64,000 bases of DNA. It comes from Halostella pelagica (GTDB taxonomy: Archaea; Halobacteriota; Halobacteria; Halobacteriales; Natronoarchaeaceae). Below the pieces are notes generated by a model that worked only from the letters and a program-made list of their open reading frames with translations, was not told where the DNA came from and did not search any database. Shown piece by piece: positions 17,163 to 26,759 of this stretch (positions are counted from its first letter, which is position 1; every line of letters starts with the position of its first letter). Where the stretch lies: NCBI GenBank assembly GCA_005954745.1, contig CP040680.1:62001-126000 (forward strand), written 5' to 3'. The translations under genes were made by a program, and so were the position numbers.

Positions 17163-17891
17163 ATGAAAGCTGTCGTACTCGCTGCCGGCGAAGGGACGCG
17201 GCTTCGACCGCTCACCGAAGACAAACCCAAAGGGATGGTCGAAGTTGATGGGCAGCTGATTCTCACCCACTGTCTCGATCAACTAGTGTCGCTTGGCGCT
17301 GACGAACTGATCGTCGTCGTCGGGTATTTGAAAGAGAAGATCGTTGATCACTACGGCGATGAGTACGAGGGCGTTCCGATTACCTACGCGCACCAACGCG
17401 AGCAGCAGGGTCTGGCTCACGCGTTGTTGACTGTGGAAGAGTACATCGACGACGATTTTATGTTGATACTGGGAGATAACGTGTTTCAGGCGAACCTCGA
17501 GGATGTCGTGCGCCGACAGCGGGAGGATCGTGCTGACGCCGCGTTCCTCGTTGAGGAAGTCCCGTGGGACGAGGCCGATCGGTACGGGGTCTGTGATACG
17601 AATAAGTTTGGTGAGATTACTGATGTGGTGGAGAAGCCCGACGATCCGCCGTCCAATTTAGTGATGACCGGGTTCTATACTTTTACGCCAACGATCTTCC
17701 ATGCGTGTCATTTGGTACAGCCGTCTAATCGGGGCGAGTACGAGATCAGTGAGGCGATCGACCTCTTAATTCGAAGTGGGCGGACGATCGATGCAATCGG
17801 GCTTGAGGGTTGGCGTGTCGACGTGGGATATCCCGACGATCGAGAGGAGACAGAGGAACGACTACAGAACAGCGAAATAGAGGTGGTCTAA
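17163..17891 (+). CDS. aglF: UTP-glucose-1-phosphate uridylyltransferase AglF type
   Basis: Sugar-1-phosphate nucleotidyltransferase that activates glucose-1-phosphate, as AglF does in the Haloferax N-glycosylation pathway. The start MKAVVLAAGEGTRLRPLTED carries the nucleotide-binding GxGTRxRP (9-16), followed by KPKGMVEVDG, LILGDN and NLVMTGFYTFTP. Length 242 residues. A GTG at 17154 is in frame but the ATG at 17163 fits the family start. With the dehydrogenase and epimerase it would supply UDP-hexuronates. The symbol is by resemblance to Haloferax AglF. Confidence 0.85.
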   Translation: MKAVVLAAGEGTRLRPLTEDKPKGMVEVDGQLILTHCLDQLVSLGADELIVVVGYLKEKIVDHYGDEYEGVPITYAHQREQQGLAHALLTVEEYIDDDFMLILGDNVFQANLEDVVRRQREDRADAAFLVEEVPWDEADRYGVCDTNKFGEITDVVEKPDDPPSNLVMTGFYTFTPTIFHACHLVQPSNRGEYEISEAIDLLIRSGRTIDAIGLEGWRVDVGYPDDREETEERLQNSEIEVV

Positions 17892-17991
17892 TCTCAGGTT
17901 TTATTGATGAAGGACCGTGTGAAGACATTATCCGGGCAGCCGGTTTTGACGGGGAGTATACCATAGCGTATTTGATATCGGATCGTCAACG

Positions 17992-19497
17992 GTGAGTCCT
18001 GTGCTTGACTGGTTTCATTCGATATACCAGCGTTTGACTGCGGACGGATCGACCACAGAGCAAGCCGTACGGAGCGGAATTTGGGCTGCGGGAATAAACG
18101 TCGGTGACCGCATTCTGCAGTTGCTGAAGGTCGTTATTCTTGCTCGATTGCTTTCTCCAGGAGCGTTCGGATTACTCGGAATCGCACTACTGGCAATTGC
18201 GGCGCTCCGACAGTTCTCAAAACTTGGATTCGACGAGGCATTGATACAGCATGAAGACGAGGACGTTGACGCCTACCTCAACACAGCCTGGATGATAAAA
18301 ATCATCCGAGGGTTCGTGATTGCGCTTACCGCATTTCTTATCGCCCCCTATCTTGCGGTGTTCTTTGGTGAACCGAAGGCGGAGCCTCTCATCCGTGTAA
18401 TTGGTGTCTCTCCCTTAGTTCTGGGATTGCAGAATCCGGCGGTAATGTACTTCCAGAAGAACCTCAACTTCCACCGAGAGTTTATCTATCAGGTCGGCGG
18501 ACGGCTAGTTGATTTGGTCGTAGCGGTAGTTATCGCGTTCGTATTCCGTAGCGTCTGGGCTCTTGTAGCAGGTATCGTCGCAATGAACGCGATAAAACTC
18601 ATAATATCGTACAGAATACATAAATTCCGCCCAAATATTGAATTCAACCTGGGGTATGGGAGGGAAATGTTTGGATTCGGAAAATGGATGTTTGCGTCGG
18701 CAATACTTGTGTTTCTATACCGGCAGGGGGATGATGCCTTCGTTGGTTGGTTCTTTACAGCTACTTCACTCGGATTTTATCAAATTGCATATCGGTTTTC
18801 AAATGCTCCTGCTACAGAGGTAACTCACGTCATATCACGGGTCGCATTTCCCGCGTTCTCGAAAGTACAAAATGATAAAGAACGCCTCCGAGAAGGTTAT
18901 TTCCGTGTCATACAACTTTCAACTACTATTGGATTCCCAATGGCAGCCGGTATTGCTGCAGTAACTCCGCAGTTCGTTCAGGTAGTTCTCGGCAATCAAT
19001 GGGGCCCCATGGTACCACTTATGCAGGTGCTAGCGATAGCCGGAGGTCTACGTGCCTTTGCAGCGAATTCTGGGGCAGTATTCAAAGCAGTCGGAAGACC
19101 GGATTACGATGTGAAACTGCAGGCATTTAAGACAGGTACAATCGCTATTACGATTTTTCCAGCAGCAGAACATTTCGGAGTACCAGGTGTTGCCTTCGTT
19201 ATTTTAGGTAGTGCCCTACTTATGCAACTCCCCCTGATCTATGCCGTTCTCTTCGTTATAGAGGGAACAATTCAAGAGTTCATTGACCGTCTTATCTATC
19301 CTTTTATTAGTAGCGTTCTAATGTTCCTGATTGTAGTTGGAGTTGATCGATATCTTTTTGTTCAAGTGGGGTTCGCCGAGATGGCGTTGTTAATTTCCAC
19401 GGGTGTTATAAGTTATGTTTCATTCATGCTCATTGCGGAGCGATACACAGAGTGTGAATTCCTCCAACTTTACTACTCAATTAGACAGGTTATTTAA
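17992..19497 (+). CDS. Polysaccharide/oligosaccharide flippase (MOP superfamily, Wzx/AglR-like)
   Basis: Membrane exporter expected to flip lipid-linked oligosaccharide across the membrane. About 12-14 hydrophobic segments in 501 residues, with the family opening RSGIWAAGINVGDRILQLLKVVILARLL broken here into its two halves (GIWAAGINVGDRIL, VVILARLLSPGAFGLLGIAL). Start is GTG at 17992; the 100 nt after aglF hold a short coding-like tail but no gene. Codon use is visibly more AT-rich from here on than in the first 17 kb, suggesting that the following block was acquired separately. Confidence 0.88.
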   Translation: MSPVLDWFHSIYQRLTADGSTTEQAVRSGIWAAGINVGDRILQLLKVVILARLLSPGAFGLLGIALLAIAALRQFSKLGFDEALIQHEDEDVDAYLNTAWMIKIIRGFVIALTAFLIAPYLAVFFGEPKAEPLIRVIGVSPLVLGLQNPAVMYFQKNLNFHREFIYQVGGRLVDLVVAVVIAFVFRSVWALVAGIVAMNAIKLIISYRIHKFRPNIEFNLGYGREMFGFGKWMFASAILVFLYRQGDDAFVGWFFTATSLGFYQIAYRFSNAPATEVTHVISRVAFPAFSKVQNDKERLREGYFRVIQLSTTIGFPMAAGIAAVTPQFVQVVLGNQWGPMVPLMQVLAIAGGLRAFAANSGAVFKAVGRPDYDVKLQAFKTGTIAITIFPAAEHFGVPGVAFVILGSALLMQLPLIYAVLFVIEGTIQEFIDRLIYPFISSVLMFLIVVGVDRYLFVQVGFAEMALLISTGVISYVSFMLIAERYTECEFLQLYYSIRQVI

Positions 19498-20057
19498 GCT
19501 AAGAGAGGGAATAGCATATCCAGTACATCAGAAAGCATGTAAATTGAGATAATCGTCGGCGGACTTGCCGACGAGACCTTGTTCCCCACGTATTGTAACT
19601 ATAGAGAAAATCCACTATTAGAACACAGCTCTCTATCGTCTTAGAACAAAGTTTGAGCGGAAATGGTCCGAATAAGTCGTTAACATGCTTCTCCGAAGGA
19701 ATCCCTTTGAATTGCTCCTTATCCCGGTGAGGATATATGCGTACCTTCGCCTGCAATCCTAGTCCGGTGGCGAAAATGACACGGAATATCGTAAGACGCC
19801 CAATTCACTTCGTGGACTAACCCTGCCGCCTGATTTAATAATATTTGGTGGAGAAAACCCTCCGGCAGTGGCAACATCATCACGCCAGCGGCTGATCGTC
19901 ACTGCTTGTGACCGTTCCTCTATTAGATTACCTTAACGGCTAACGGCGACTCTTCAGGACAAAATACTGGACTTAGATCGTATTTGCTTGCAACTCCTCA
20001 TTAGTATTGAGATCGATAGATGGAACAGTTATGACGTTATAGGAGTATCTATAACTT
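19498..20057. other. AT-rich intergenic region
   Basis: About 560 nt with no recognised gene. An 85-residue reverse frame (19499-19756) has odd composition and no known motif. The last 80 nt (TTGATCG/ATAGATGG/GACGTTATAGGAG) probably hold the sulfatase promoter. May contain remnants of a lost gene. Confidence 0.35.
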
Positions 20058-21440
20058 ATGACATCTGTCGTAGTTATCTGTCTTGATTCCGTACGAAAGG
20101 ACTATTTTGACAGACATGCAGACAACCTTCAGCGAATGTCGGACTTCTCTATGAGCCAGTGCCGAGCAGGAAGCTCATGGTCAGTGCCGAGCCACGCATC
20201 CTTTCTCACTGGGTCACTTCCTAGCGACCACGATATTCACACGTATAATATGGACTTTTCTACGGTGGGGAGAGAAAATGTAATAACTGGTGAACTGAAT
20301 AATCATCATACTACCTACGTTAGTGCTAACCAATTCACAACTCCAGAGTTTGGGTTTGATTTCTGGTTTGATTCTGGCTATCCAATTTCGCCGGGTCAAT
20401 ATTTCTACGAAGGGATTGATGCGAAAAACTCAGATGGTATTCAGGATCATCTCTATCGGTCTCTCCGATCGGATTACAGAACAAAGAGCTTATTAAATGG
20501 GGTCCTCTTGGAATTAGACTCTTTGACGAACGGCAGACCAGTCGCCGGACTCTTAGACAATGGGTGTAACCCCATTTCGAAAAGAGTACTTGACATCGCC
20601 ACAGAGCAGAAGGAAAACGTATTCATGTTTATTAATATGATGGAGGCACACCTCCCTCATCGTCTTTTTCGAGGGATGGATCAGGATCAGTTTAGTCTGT
20701 CCTCTTCGTGGACCAGCCATACTTTCGACCATTGGGAATATAATGAATCGGAAATAGACGAGTTAGAGACGTTTACTGAGGACGTTGAAAAATTTAGAGA
20801 GTTCTATGCGGCCGCTATCGAGTATCTTGATCGGCGGGTTTCAACACTAATCGAACAACTGGAGGAGACTCTAAATGACGAAGTTGTAGCCATCATTATG
20901 TCCGACCATGGTGAGAACCTAGGTGGAGAATCTGATCGGTATCTAATGGAACACACAGGTGCCCTAACCGAGGGACTACTCCACGTGCCCTTTGAAGTAG
21001 TGAACTCCCCGATAGAAATCAGTCAACCAAATAAATTATTCAGCCTGTGTGAGTTACCAGCGTTGGTAAATGCAATAATTGAGGAGGAGGATTATAGGCT
21101 CGGAAAACAACCTGTTTCTGTGGAAGTACTTGGGGAAGGACTTCACTTAGACTCTAAGAAAAGCGACTACTGGGACAGAGCAATTCGGTGTACGTACGAT
21201 GACGGAGAGAAGTTTGAATGGGATACAGCCGGAAATAGCTATCGAATTGCAGTTAACACCGAAGGCTCTTCAACAGAAGCGATTGTGGAAGAGGAAATCT
21301 CAATTAATGATAAACTGACTAGCCGCTTTGAAACGAACTTACAATCGTATATAGACCAGGAACCGTTTGAGAACAACACGCAATCGAAGGAGGTGTCGGA
21401 GACGACCGAATCGCGTCTCCGCGAGCTAGGATATTTATAG
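20058..21440 (+). CDS. Sulfatase-fold (alkaline phosphatase superfamily) protein 1
   Basis: Metal-dependent hydrolase or transferase of the sulfatase/phosphotransferase superfamily. Metal-binding Asp is at 10 (VVVICLDSVRKD), the nucleophile motif is SWSVPSHASFLTG at about 40-52, and the second metal site is SDHGENLGG. The nucleophile position is Ser42 in S-V-P-S-H rather than the Cys-x-Pro-x-Arg used for formylglycine, so ordinary sulfatase chemistry is doubtful; phospho-group transfer to glycans is possible. It ends RLRELGYL, a tail shared with the other two sulfatase-fold proteins here. Two IS-free nucleotides-scale spacing follows before the 8-bp target duplication of the IS at 21450. Confidence 0.8.
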   Translation: MTSVVVICLDSVRKDYFDRHADNLQRMSDFSMSQCRAGSSWSVPSHASFLTGSLPSDHDIHTYNMDFSTVGRENVITGELNNHHTTYVSANQFTTPEFGFDFWFDSGYPISPGQYFYEGIDAKNSDGIQDHLYRSLRSDYRTKSLLNGVLLELDSLTNGRPVAGLLDNGCNPISKRVLDIATEQKENVFMFINMMEAHLPHRLFRGMDQDQFSLSSSWTSHTFDHWEYNESEIDELETFTEDVEKFREFYAAAIEYLDRRVSTLIEQLEETLNDEVVAIIMSDHGENLGGESDRYLMEHTGALTEGLLHVPFEVVNSPIEISQPNKLFSLCELPALVNAIIEEEDYRLGKQPVSVEVLGEGLHLDSKKSDYWDRAIRCTYDDGEKFEWDTAGNSYRIAVNTEGSSTEAIVEEEISINDKLTSRFETNLQSYIDQEPFENNTQSKEVSETTESRLRELGYL

Positions 21441-21449
21441 ATTGCTTGT

Positions 21450-21457
21450 GGTAGTAC
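21450..21457. repeat. Left 8-bp target-site duplication GGTAGTAC
   Basis: GGTAGTAC directly left of the IS left end, identical to 22152-22159. Eight base pairs is the usual duplication length for IS6-family elements. Confidence 0.85.
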
Positions 21458-22151
21458 GGTCGTGTTTAGTTTGTAGCATTGTGCCAGACGGCAAAGGCTT
21501 GGAGCCAGGGTTCTGCTGTTGACGGGTTTGCGTGACTAAAACAGTTTGAAAACGAAGAGGTACAACGTTTTATCCCACGGAAGACACGTTCAGCAGCGTT
21601 TCGATTTCCCTGTTTTTCGTATCGAAATCGGAGCCCGGATCGATGGAGTACAGTTTGGAGATGTTTTGCTCCATCAACGAAAAACACGGTACCGTCGAGA
21701 TCATGTTTCTCGGTGAGCTCCTGCAGGAAGCGTTCCGTCAATACGGCCGTAGTCGTCGAGTACAGCCGGTATGGAGAATCTTTTTCGTCTCTGGATCAAC
21801 AGCAGTGTACAGCCAATATCGATGTTTGTTAAGTTGAATCACCGTCTCGTCAAGCACAATGTGATTCGGTTCTCGTCGACAGCTGGCTGTAGACCGCACT
21901 TGTGAACCCAATCGTGAACGGCCTTTCGACTGCGTTGAACACCCAACTTCTCTAATTCCCGAACAGTATTTGAAAGCAATAGTCCTGCAAGGTGGAGTCG
22001 AATACCAAGGTCCATCAACTGGCGCGGTGTCCACTCTCGCTCCACAAAATTCAAATCGATCCAGTCGCCACACCCGCTGAGGCGGACGATTTTTGGCATG
22101 GACACGATAAAATCGTACCGCCTCACGTTTCACGCTTAACGAAACAGCGCC
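21458..22151 (-). mobile_element. IS6-like insertion sequence copy A (694 bp, defective, intact ends)
   Basis: Bounded by imperfect terminal inverted repeats (left GGTCGTGTTTAGTT, right read inward GGCGCTGTTTCGTT; 11 of 14 match) and by a perfect 8-bp duplication. It carries one reverse-strand transposase split into three frames. It matches copy B (26028-26722) base for base through about the first 410 nt, then differs by scattered substitutions and one indel. The perfect flanking duplication shows that it arrived by transposition, although its own transposase is broken. Confidence 0.88.
21466..22099 (-). pseudogene. IS6-family transposase of copy A, two frameshifts
   Basis: Start ATG 22099 reads MPKIVRLSGCGDWIDLNFVE and WTPRQLMDLGIRLHLAGL. 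The frame is lost after VDEN (about 21870; one base missing relative to copy B) and regained as NHIVLDETVIQLNKHRYWLY with the first catalytic Asp. It is lost again after ILHT (about 21765) and ends TERFLQELTEKHDLDGTVFF ... AFAVWHNATN. The second shift is shared with copy B; the first is not. Confidence 0.8.
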
Positions 22152-22159
22152 GGTAGTAC
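22152..22159. repeat. Right 8-bp target-site duplication GGTAGTAC
   Basis: Exact direct repeat of 21450-21457, abutting the right end of IS copy A. Confidence 0.85.
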
Positions 22160-22168
22160 AGTCAGTTT

Positions 22169-23347
22169 CTATTTCACAGCCTCAAAGACTTCTTCTAATT
22201 TATCAATTGACCTTGAAATATCGAATTTTGTTTCAACTGTCTCTCGCCCCTTCTCCGCAAGTTCACGACATTGCTCCGGGTTGTCGAAAAGAGTAGCTAT
22301 CGCATTTGCCAACGCCTCCGAATTCCTCGGATCAACTAACAAACCATCCTTTCCATTGGTAATTAACTCAGGAATTGCTGAAATAGATGTCGAGATACAA
22401 GCAGTCTCCGATGCCATTGCTTCTTTGAGAGCGACAGGTGCGGCATCTCGATCGCCATCAGACGCTATAACGCACGGCATGACGAACTGCTCCGCTTCCT
22501 GAAGTTCTGTCTCCAATCGTTCGTCGGAGACGTGTCCTAGAAAATCAATATTTTCTTCGATACCATGTTCACGGACTCGCTCGCGGAGAAACTCTTCCCG
22601 TTCTCCCAGACCGACAAGATGGTACTCGATGTCGTACCCCGAATTGACAAGTTGCGCAACAGCGTCGATCGCGAACTCGTGCCCCTTCTTTTCGACAAGC
22701 CGTGCAACTGTAAGGAGTCGACCTGGGACATAGCTGTCAGAAGCATCGAATTTGTCGACGCTCGTCGTCGCTGGTACGACGGTCATGTCCGTCTTGATGC
22801 CGATCTCCTCACGGAGGTAGCGCCTATTGTATTCCGATGGAACGACCACGTGGTTGAAGCGAGTACCGACGCGCTGGAGACGTCGAACGTCTGGATCCTT
22901 GAAAATCTCGTAGGCGTGAGCGGTGACAGTACAGGGAATGTCGTGGTACGCCGCGGCGTACGTGATAGCAAGCCGGTTCGGCGCTGCAAAATGTGCGTGT
23001 ACTAAGTCGATATCGCCCTCGGATTCCACTGCTTCGATAAGTTGTTTCCCCAAATGAAGGCAGTAGGCGTGGTAAAGGGGGTCGTCGATAAACGCTGCTT
23101 GACGTAACACGGCTGGGCTCAGGATTCGACTTGAGAAAAGATCAGGCAGTGACCGAAACGATGGTTGCTCAGCGTAGTGGACAGTGAGGTCCATCTCGCG
23201 AATTTCGTCGTGGGTAATCCTCTCATCTGGCTGATTAAGCGAAAATACAGATATATCGTGTCCACGGTTGTCAAGTTCGTGGATCTCATTTAGCACAAAG
23301 CTCTCTGATAATTTTGGAAACTTATTGACGACATAGAGGGCCTTCAT
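22169..23347 (-). CDS. GT4 family glycosyltransferase (WcaL/colanic-acid-type)
   Basis: Retaining GT-B glycosyltransferase. The N-terminus MKALYVVNKFPKLSESFVLN is typical of the WcaL-like GT4 group. HAHFAAPNRLAITYA lies in the acceptor domain; LLTVARLVEKKGHEFAIDA opens the donor domain and APVALKEAMASETA provides the C-terminal glutamate motif. 392 residues, full length. It lies between IS copies A and B, so it may have moved with them. Donor and acceptor unknown. Confidence 0.9.
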   Translation of the reverse strand: MKALYVVNKFPKLSESFVLNEIHELDNRGHDISVFSLNQPDERITHDEIREMDLTVHYAEQPSFRSLPDLFSSRILSPAVLRQAAFIDDPLYHAYCLHLGKQLIEAVESEGDIDLVHAHFAAPNRLAITYAAAYHDIPCTVTAHAYEIFKDPDVRRLQRVGTRFNHVVVPSEYNRRYLREEIGIKTDMTVVPATTSVDKFDASDSYVPGRLLTVARLVEKKGHEFAIDAVAQLVNSGYDIEYHLVGLGEREEFLRERVREHGIEENIDFLGHVSDERLETELQEAEQFVMPCVIASDGDRDAAPVALKEAMASETACISTSISAIPELITNGKDGLLVDPRNSEALANAIATLFDNPEQCRELAEKGRETVETKFDISRSIDKLEEVFEAVK

Positions 23348-23427
23348 GATGAAGTCTTTCGTGAGGATTCACATACATTTTCGTATTTTGGAATCGCCAT
23401 TTATAAACAAAGAAATATTGGTGGATA

Positions 23428-24167
23428 GAACTATCTAGTTGAGCCAGCTTGAGAAGTGAGCAGGCCGTTGAGTTGCTTTGGACTAATGCTCGCAGACCTG
23501 CTCAGCAAGTGCTATGACGTGGATTTAGAGGAATCTTGGGAGAACGAGCGGACGGCGACGCCTTAACAGGAGTCGCTGTCCGCCTCCATCAGACCGATTG
23601 TTCGCTTCGAGAGACAAGAACGATTCTTTCGGAATTAGGCGTTGAGCGCTCGCACGGTGCGGTCTGGAATTGGATACATCGGTTACTGACTGCGGACACG
23701 ACCTGCCGACGGCGTCGCCGCCGCGGGCCGCTGTTGACGAGACCGTTGTCAAGATTAACGGCGAGTGGTCTTGGTTGTACGCTGCAATAGACATCGAGAC
23801 AAAGTGATCCTCGATGTCGCATTATTTGATCGGCACGGTACCGATCCGGCAACTGCGTTTCTGCATGGACTCCGCGAGAAACACGCTCTCTCGGATGCTG
23901 AGTTTCTCGTTGATCAATTCGGTTATCGGACTGCCCTTAGCCTAAGTAGGATTGAACGGTCGGGTGAACTACACCGACGTACCTCATTGAAAAGTAATTT
24001 CATACTCTCAAAATGCGTATCGGCCGTTTCCACAATTCGTGGGTGGGCAGTCGGGCCAGCGCACGCGAATTATTTGAGCAATTCAGGCACTACTACAACC
24101 GCCAGAGACCGCACCAAGCCGTCGAGGGAAAGACACCGATCGAAGAGGTTCAGAACTAGACAGTACC
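23428..24167 (+). mobile_element. Degenerate IS6-like element, type 2, copy C
   Basis: Relative of the elements at 29906 and 37165. Imperfect ends AGAACTATCTAG (left) and GGTACTGTCTAG (right, read inward) match 9 of 12. Transposase fragments read forward in several frames: CYDVDLEESWENERTATP-like start with a TAA, CSLRETRTILSELGVERSHG, the catalytic stretch, then RELFEQFRHYYNRQRPHQA-like tail ending at the repeat. Multiple stops and frameshifts make it inactive. Flanking octamers (TGGTGGAT/AGGTAGGT) match only 5 of 8. Confidence 0.75.
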
Positions 24168-24315
24168 AGGTAGGTAGAGAAACCAAGGTAATAACATGTA
24201 TCCTTTGGACAAATTGAAACATATCGCTGTCGTAAATATGCTACCATGCTTCGGATCAGTTATATTGGAATCTACCATCATCGAGCCATTTGATAACAAT
24301 ATGATGGCCTTCTAA

Positions 24316-25890
24316 TTAGTTATTTGTCAAACAGTAATTGAGTGATAGGCCTCCGTTGTCATATATGCGGCCATGGTTGTAACTGACATCAAGTTTATAC
24401 CCAGGTCTATCGACAAGTAACGATTTTGAGGGGCAAACATTAAAATATGGATCTGAATATTTATTGCCACCAAAATACTTCCAGAGGTCTTTTTTCTCTC
24501 CCACTACAAGACTGTCGCTGTAATGATTCGCCCATACCGCAGCATCCCGTTCCTGAGAGCTCCGGTGCCCCTCTTTTAAGGACTCGTCAGTTGGGTCTGA
24601 GTACATAATATGTGGGGGGACAGCGGCTACCTGAACTACCGCAAAAATAATGATCAGAAAAACACCAATTTGACGCCGAGCCGGCAGTGAAATATTAGTT
24701 TTTAACCCGTCGAGAACACGAAGAGCGAGTAACACAAGCGTTGGAACCGAAAATATGAGTGTTCTCGTCGGGTCAAGAGGGGTTATCGCCCCAAATACTG
24801 ATTGGAGGCCAAATAAGCCAATAAAGATCCCATTGTAGACAAGCACACCTATTTCCCATGATTTCACATCATATCCCGGCAAGAGGACCAGCCCATTCAA
24901 TATTGAGAATGCTAGAATAACTAGGAGCTGTACATTTGCTATAAAGAGCTGAAGCAGATCTGGTGCGGTTCCATCACTGCCGACACTTCCTCCGGGAGAC
25001 GGATTAAGCAAGGATAATACCAGAACACGAAACGTCCTTGAATCTAGGAAAACAAATACCACCGCAAAGATGACGCAAGCAAATACAGAGACTAATAGCA
25101 ATCTACTATTTGTAGAAGGATTTATTTTATTTTTTGATCCCAATTTCATTCTCTCAGAGAGTGCTATTAGTCCAAATAGGAGAATAATCGAAACAGTGGC
25201 CATACTATGAGTCAAAGCAACGACGGAAACGCATAAAATTAACATATTTGATGTGTATGATGACTTCTTCTCGCTCCATTGTCGAAATTGAATGAAATAC
25301 ATAAACACCCCCATATACAACATTGGAATTGCAAGTGCTTCTGGAACATACTTTGATTCAAAGAGAAACATCATCCGGAGGATCGCAGTTGCAAACCCGA
25401 CACCAACAGCCTGTTTTGGAGTTCCAAATGTCCTTGCGATTAAATAAGTAAATATGGGCGTGAGAGAGGTAACAATAGGAATATATTTTGATATTGATAT
25501 CAGCGGACTCTCTGTGACCTTATAAAGAATAGCTACTAGGATAAATAATATTGGTCTATCACGGTGAGTCTGGAGGACTTCCCAGGCTGATGAGCCTGAC
25601 AAGAGTTGTTGAGTAGCTACAAAAGAATGGTTTGAATCCCATCCGTATAGTCCGATTTCTACAGGGTCAATGACAATAAGCAAGGGACATGATATTACGA
25701 AGAATAATTGTAGATAGACTACCGGTGATGATGAATGGACATACGAAAAACTGAACCCAGACACAAATAACAGTATCAGTGCGACATAGACGGTGTGTTC
25801 TGGCACGTCTGTGAAGGTAAAGGCAGTCAAAAAAGTAACTGCAGCGAGAAGAGACGATATAACCACCCCAGATTTCTCAATGACGTTCAT
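24316..25890 (-). CDS. Polytopic membrane protein, GT-C glycosyltransferase-like
   Basis: A 524-residue protein with about 12 hydrophobic segments and a large loop after the first helices containing GLYGWDSNHSFVATQQLLSG (about 82-101), placed like the catalytic acidic loop of ArnT/PMT-type GT-C enzymes. A short soluble C-terminal domain with several Tyr and Cys follows the last helix. Strongly AT-rich codon use (many ATA and AAA codons) marks recent transfer. It could transfer a sugar from a lipid carrier or be a polymerase. Assignment rests on topology, not on a certain motif. Confidence 0.6.
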   Translation of the reverse strand: MNVIEKSGVVISSLLAAVTFLTAFTFTDVPEHTVYVALILLFVSGFSFSYVHSSSPVVYLQLFFVISCPLLIVIDPVEIGLYGWDSNHSFVATQQLLSGSSAWEVLQTHRDRPILFILVAILYKVTESPLISISKYIPIVTSLTPIFTYLIARTFGTPKQAVGVGFATAILRMMFLFESKYVPEALAIPMLYMGVFMYFIQFRQWSEKKSSYTSNMLILCVSVVALTHSMATVSIILLFGLIALSERMKLGSKNKINPSTNSRLLLVSVFACVIFAVVFVFLDSRTFRVLVLSLLNPSPGGSVGSDGTAPDLLQLFIANVQLLVILAFSILNGLVLLPGYDVKSWEIGVLVYNGIFIGLFGLQSVFGAITPLDPTRTLIFSVPTLVLLALRVLDGLKTNISLPARRQIGVFLIIIFAVVQVAAVPPHIMYSDPTDESLKEGHRSSQERDAAVWANHYSDSLVVGEKKDLWKYFGGNKYSDPYFNVCPSKSLLVDRPGYKLDVSYNHGRIYDNGGLSLNYCLTNN

Positions 25891-26027
25891 AACACTATCT
25901 CTCTGGTTACGAGTTTGAATCTTCCTCTTCGATTCAGCTGTTCGTAAGTGTCTATGTTTGATGCAAGGGTATCGACCAAGACTGCATGTCGCGTCTGGTC
26001 AGCCTTCACTGTTTGGTCGACTGAAAG

Positions 26028-26722
26028 GGTCGTGTTTAGTTTGTAGCATTGTGCCAGACGGCAAAGGCTTGGAGCCAGGGTTCTGCTGTTGACGGGTTTG
26101 CGTGACTAAAACAGTTTGAAAACGAAGAGGTACAACGTTTTATCCCACGGAAGACACGTTCAGCAGCGTTTCGATTTCCCTGTTTTTCGTATCGAAATCG
26201 GAGCCCGGATCGATGGAGTACAGTTTGGAGATGTTTTGCTCCATCAACGAAAAACACGGTACCGTCGAGATCATGTTTCTCGGTGAGCTCCTGCAGGAAG
26301 CGTTCCGTCAATACGGCCGTAGTCGTCGAGTACAGCCGGTATGGAGAATCTTTTTCGTCTCTGGATCAACAGCAGTGTACAGCCAATATCGATGTTTGTT
26401 AAGTTGAATCACCGTCTCGTCAAGCACAATGTGATTTGGATTCTCGTCGACAGCTGGCTGTAGACCGCACTTGTGAACCCAATCGTGAACGGCCTTTCGA
26501 CTGTGTACGACACCGAACTTCTATAATTCTCGAACGGTATTCGAAAGCGATAGTCCTGCAAGGTGGAGTCGAATACCAAGGTCCATCAACTGGCGCGGTG
26601 TCCACTCTCGCTCCACAAAATTCAAATCGATCCAGTCGCCACACCCGCTGAGGCGGACGATTTTTGGCATGGACACGATAAAATCGTACCGCTTCACGTT
26701 TCGTGCTTAACGAAACAGCGCC
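26028..26722 (-). mobile_element. IS6-like insertion sequence copy B (695 bp, defective)
   Basis: Same orientation as copy A, 4570 bp away. The first part (26028 to about 26438) is identical to copy A; the rest shows about a dozen differences. The same end sequences are present (GGTCGTGTTTAG ... AACGAAACAGCGCC). Flanking octamers differ (ACTGAAAG left, GTGCCTCC right), so no target duplication survives. The transposase keeps frame through NPNHIVLDETVIQ but has a TAG after VREL and shares the ILHT frameshift with copy A. Copies A and B bracket a glycosyltransferase, IS copy C and the GT-C-like gene as a pseudo-composite unit. Confidence 0.85.
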
Positions 26723-26759
26723 GTGCCTCCTGGATCAATATCTAAGTTCTCTAGACTGA

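Noticed and set aside
19499-19756. 85-codon reverse open frame after the flippase
   Set aside because: No motif, odd composition, no promoter seen; kept only as an unexplained region.
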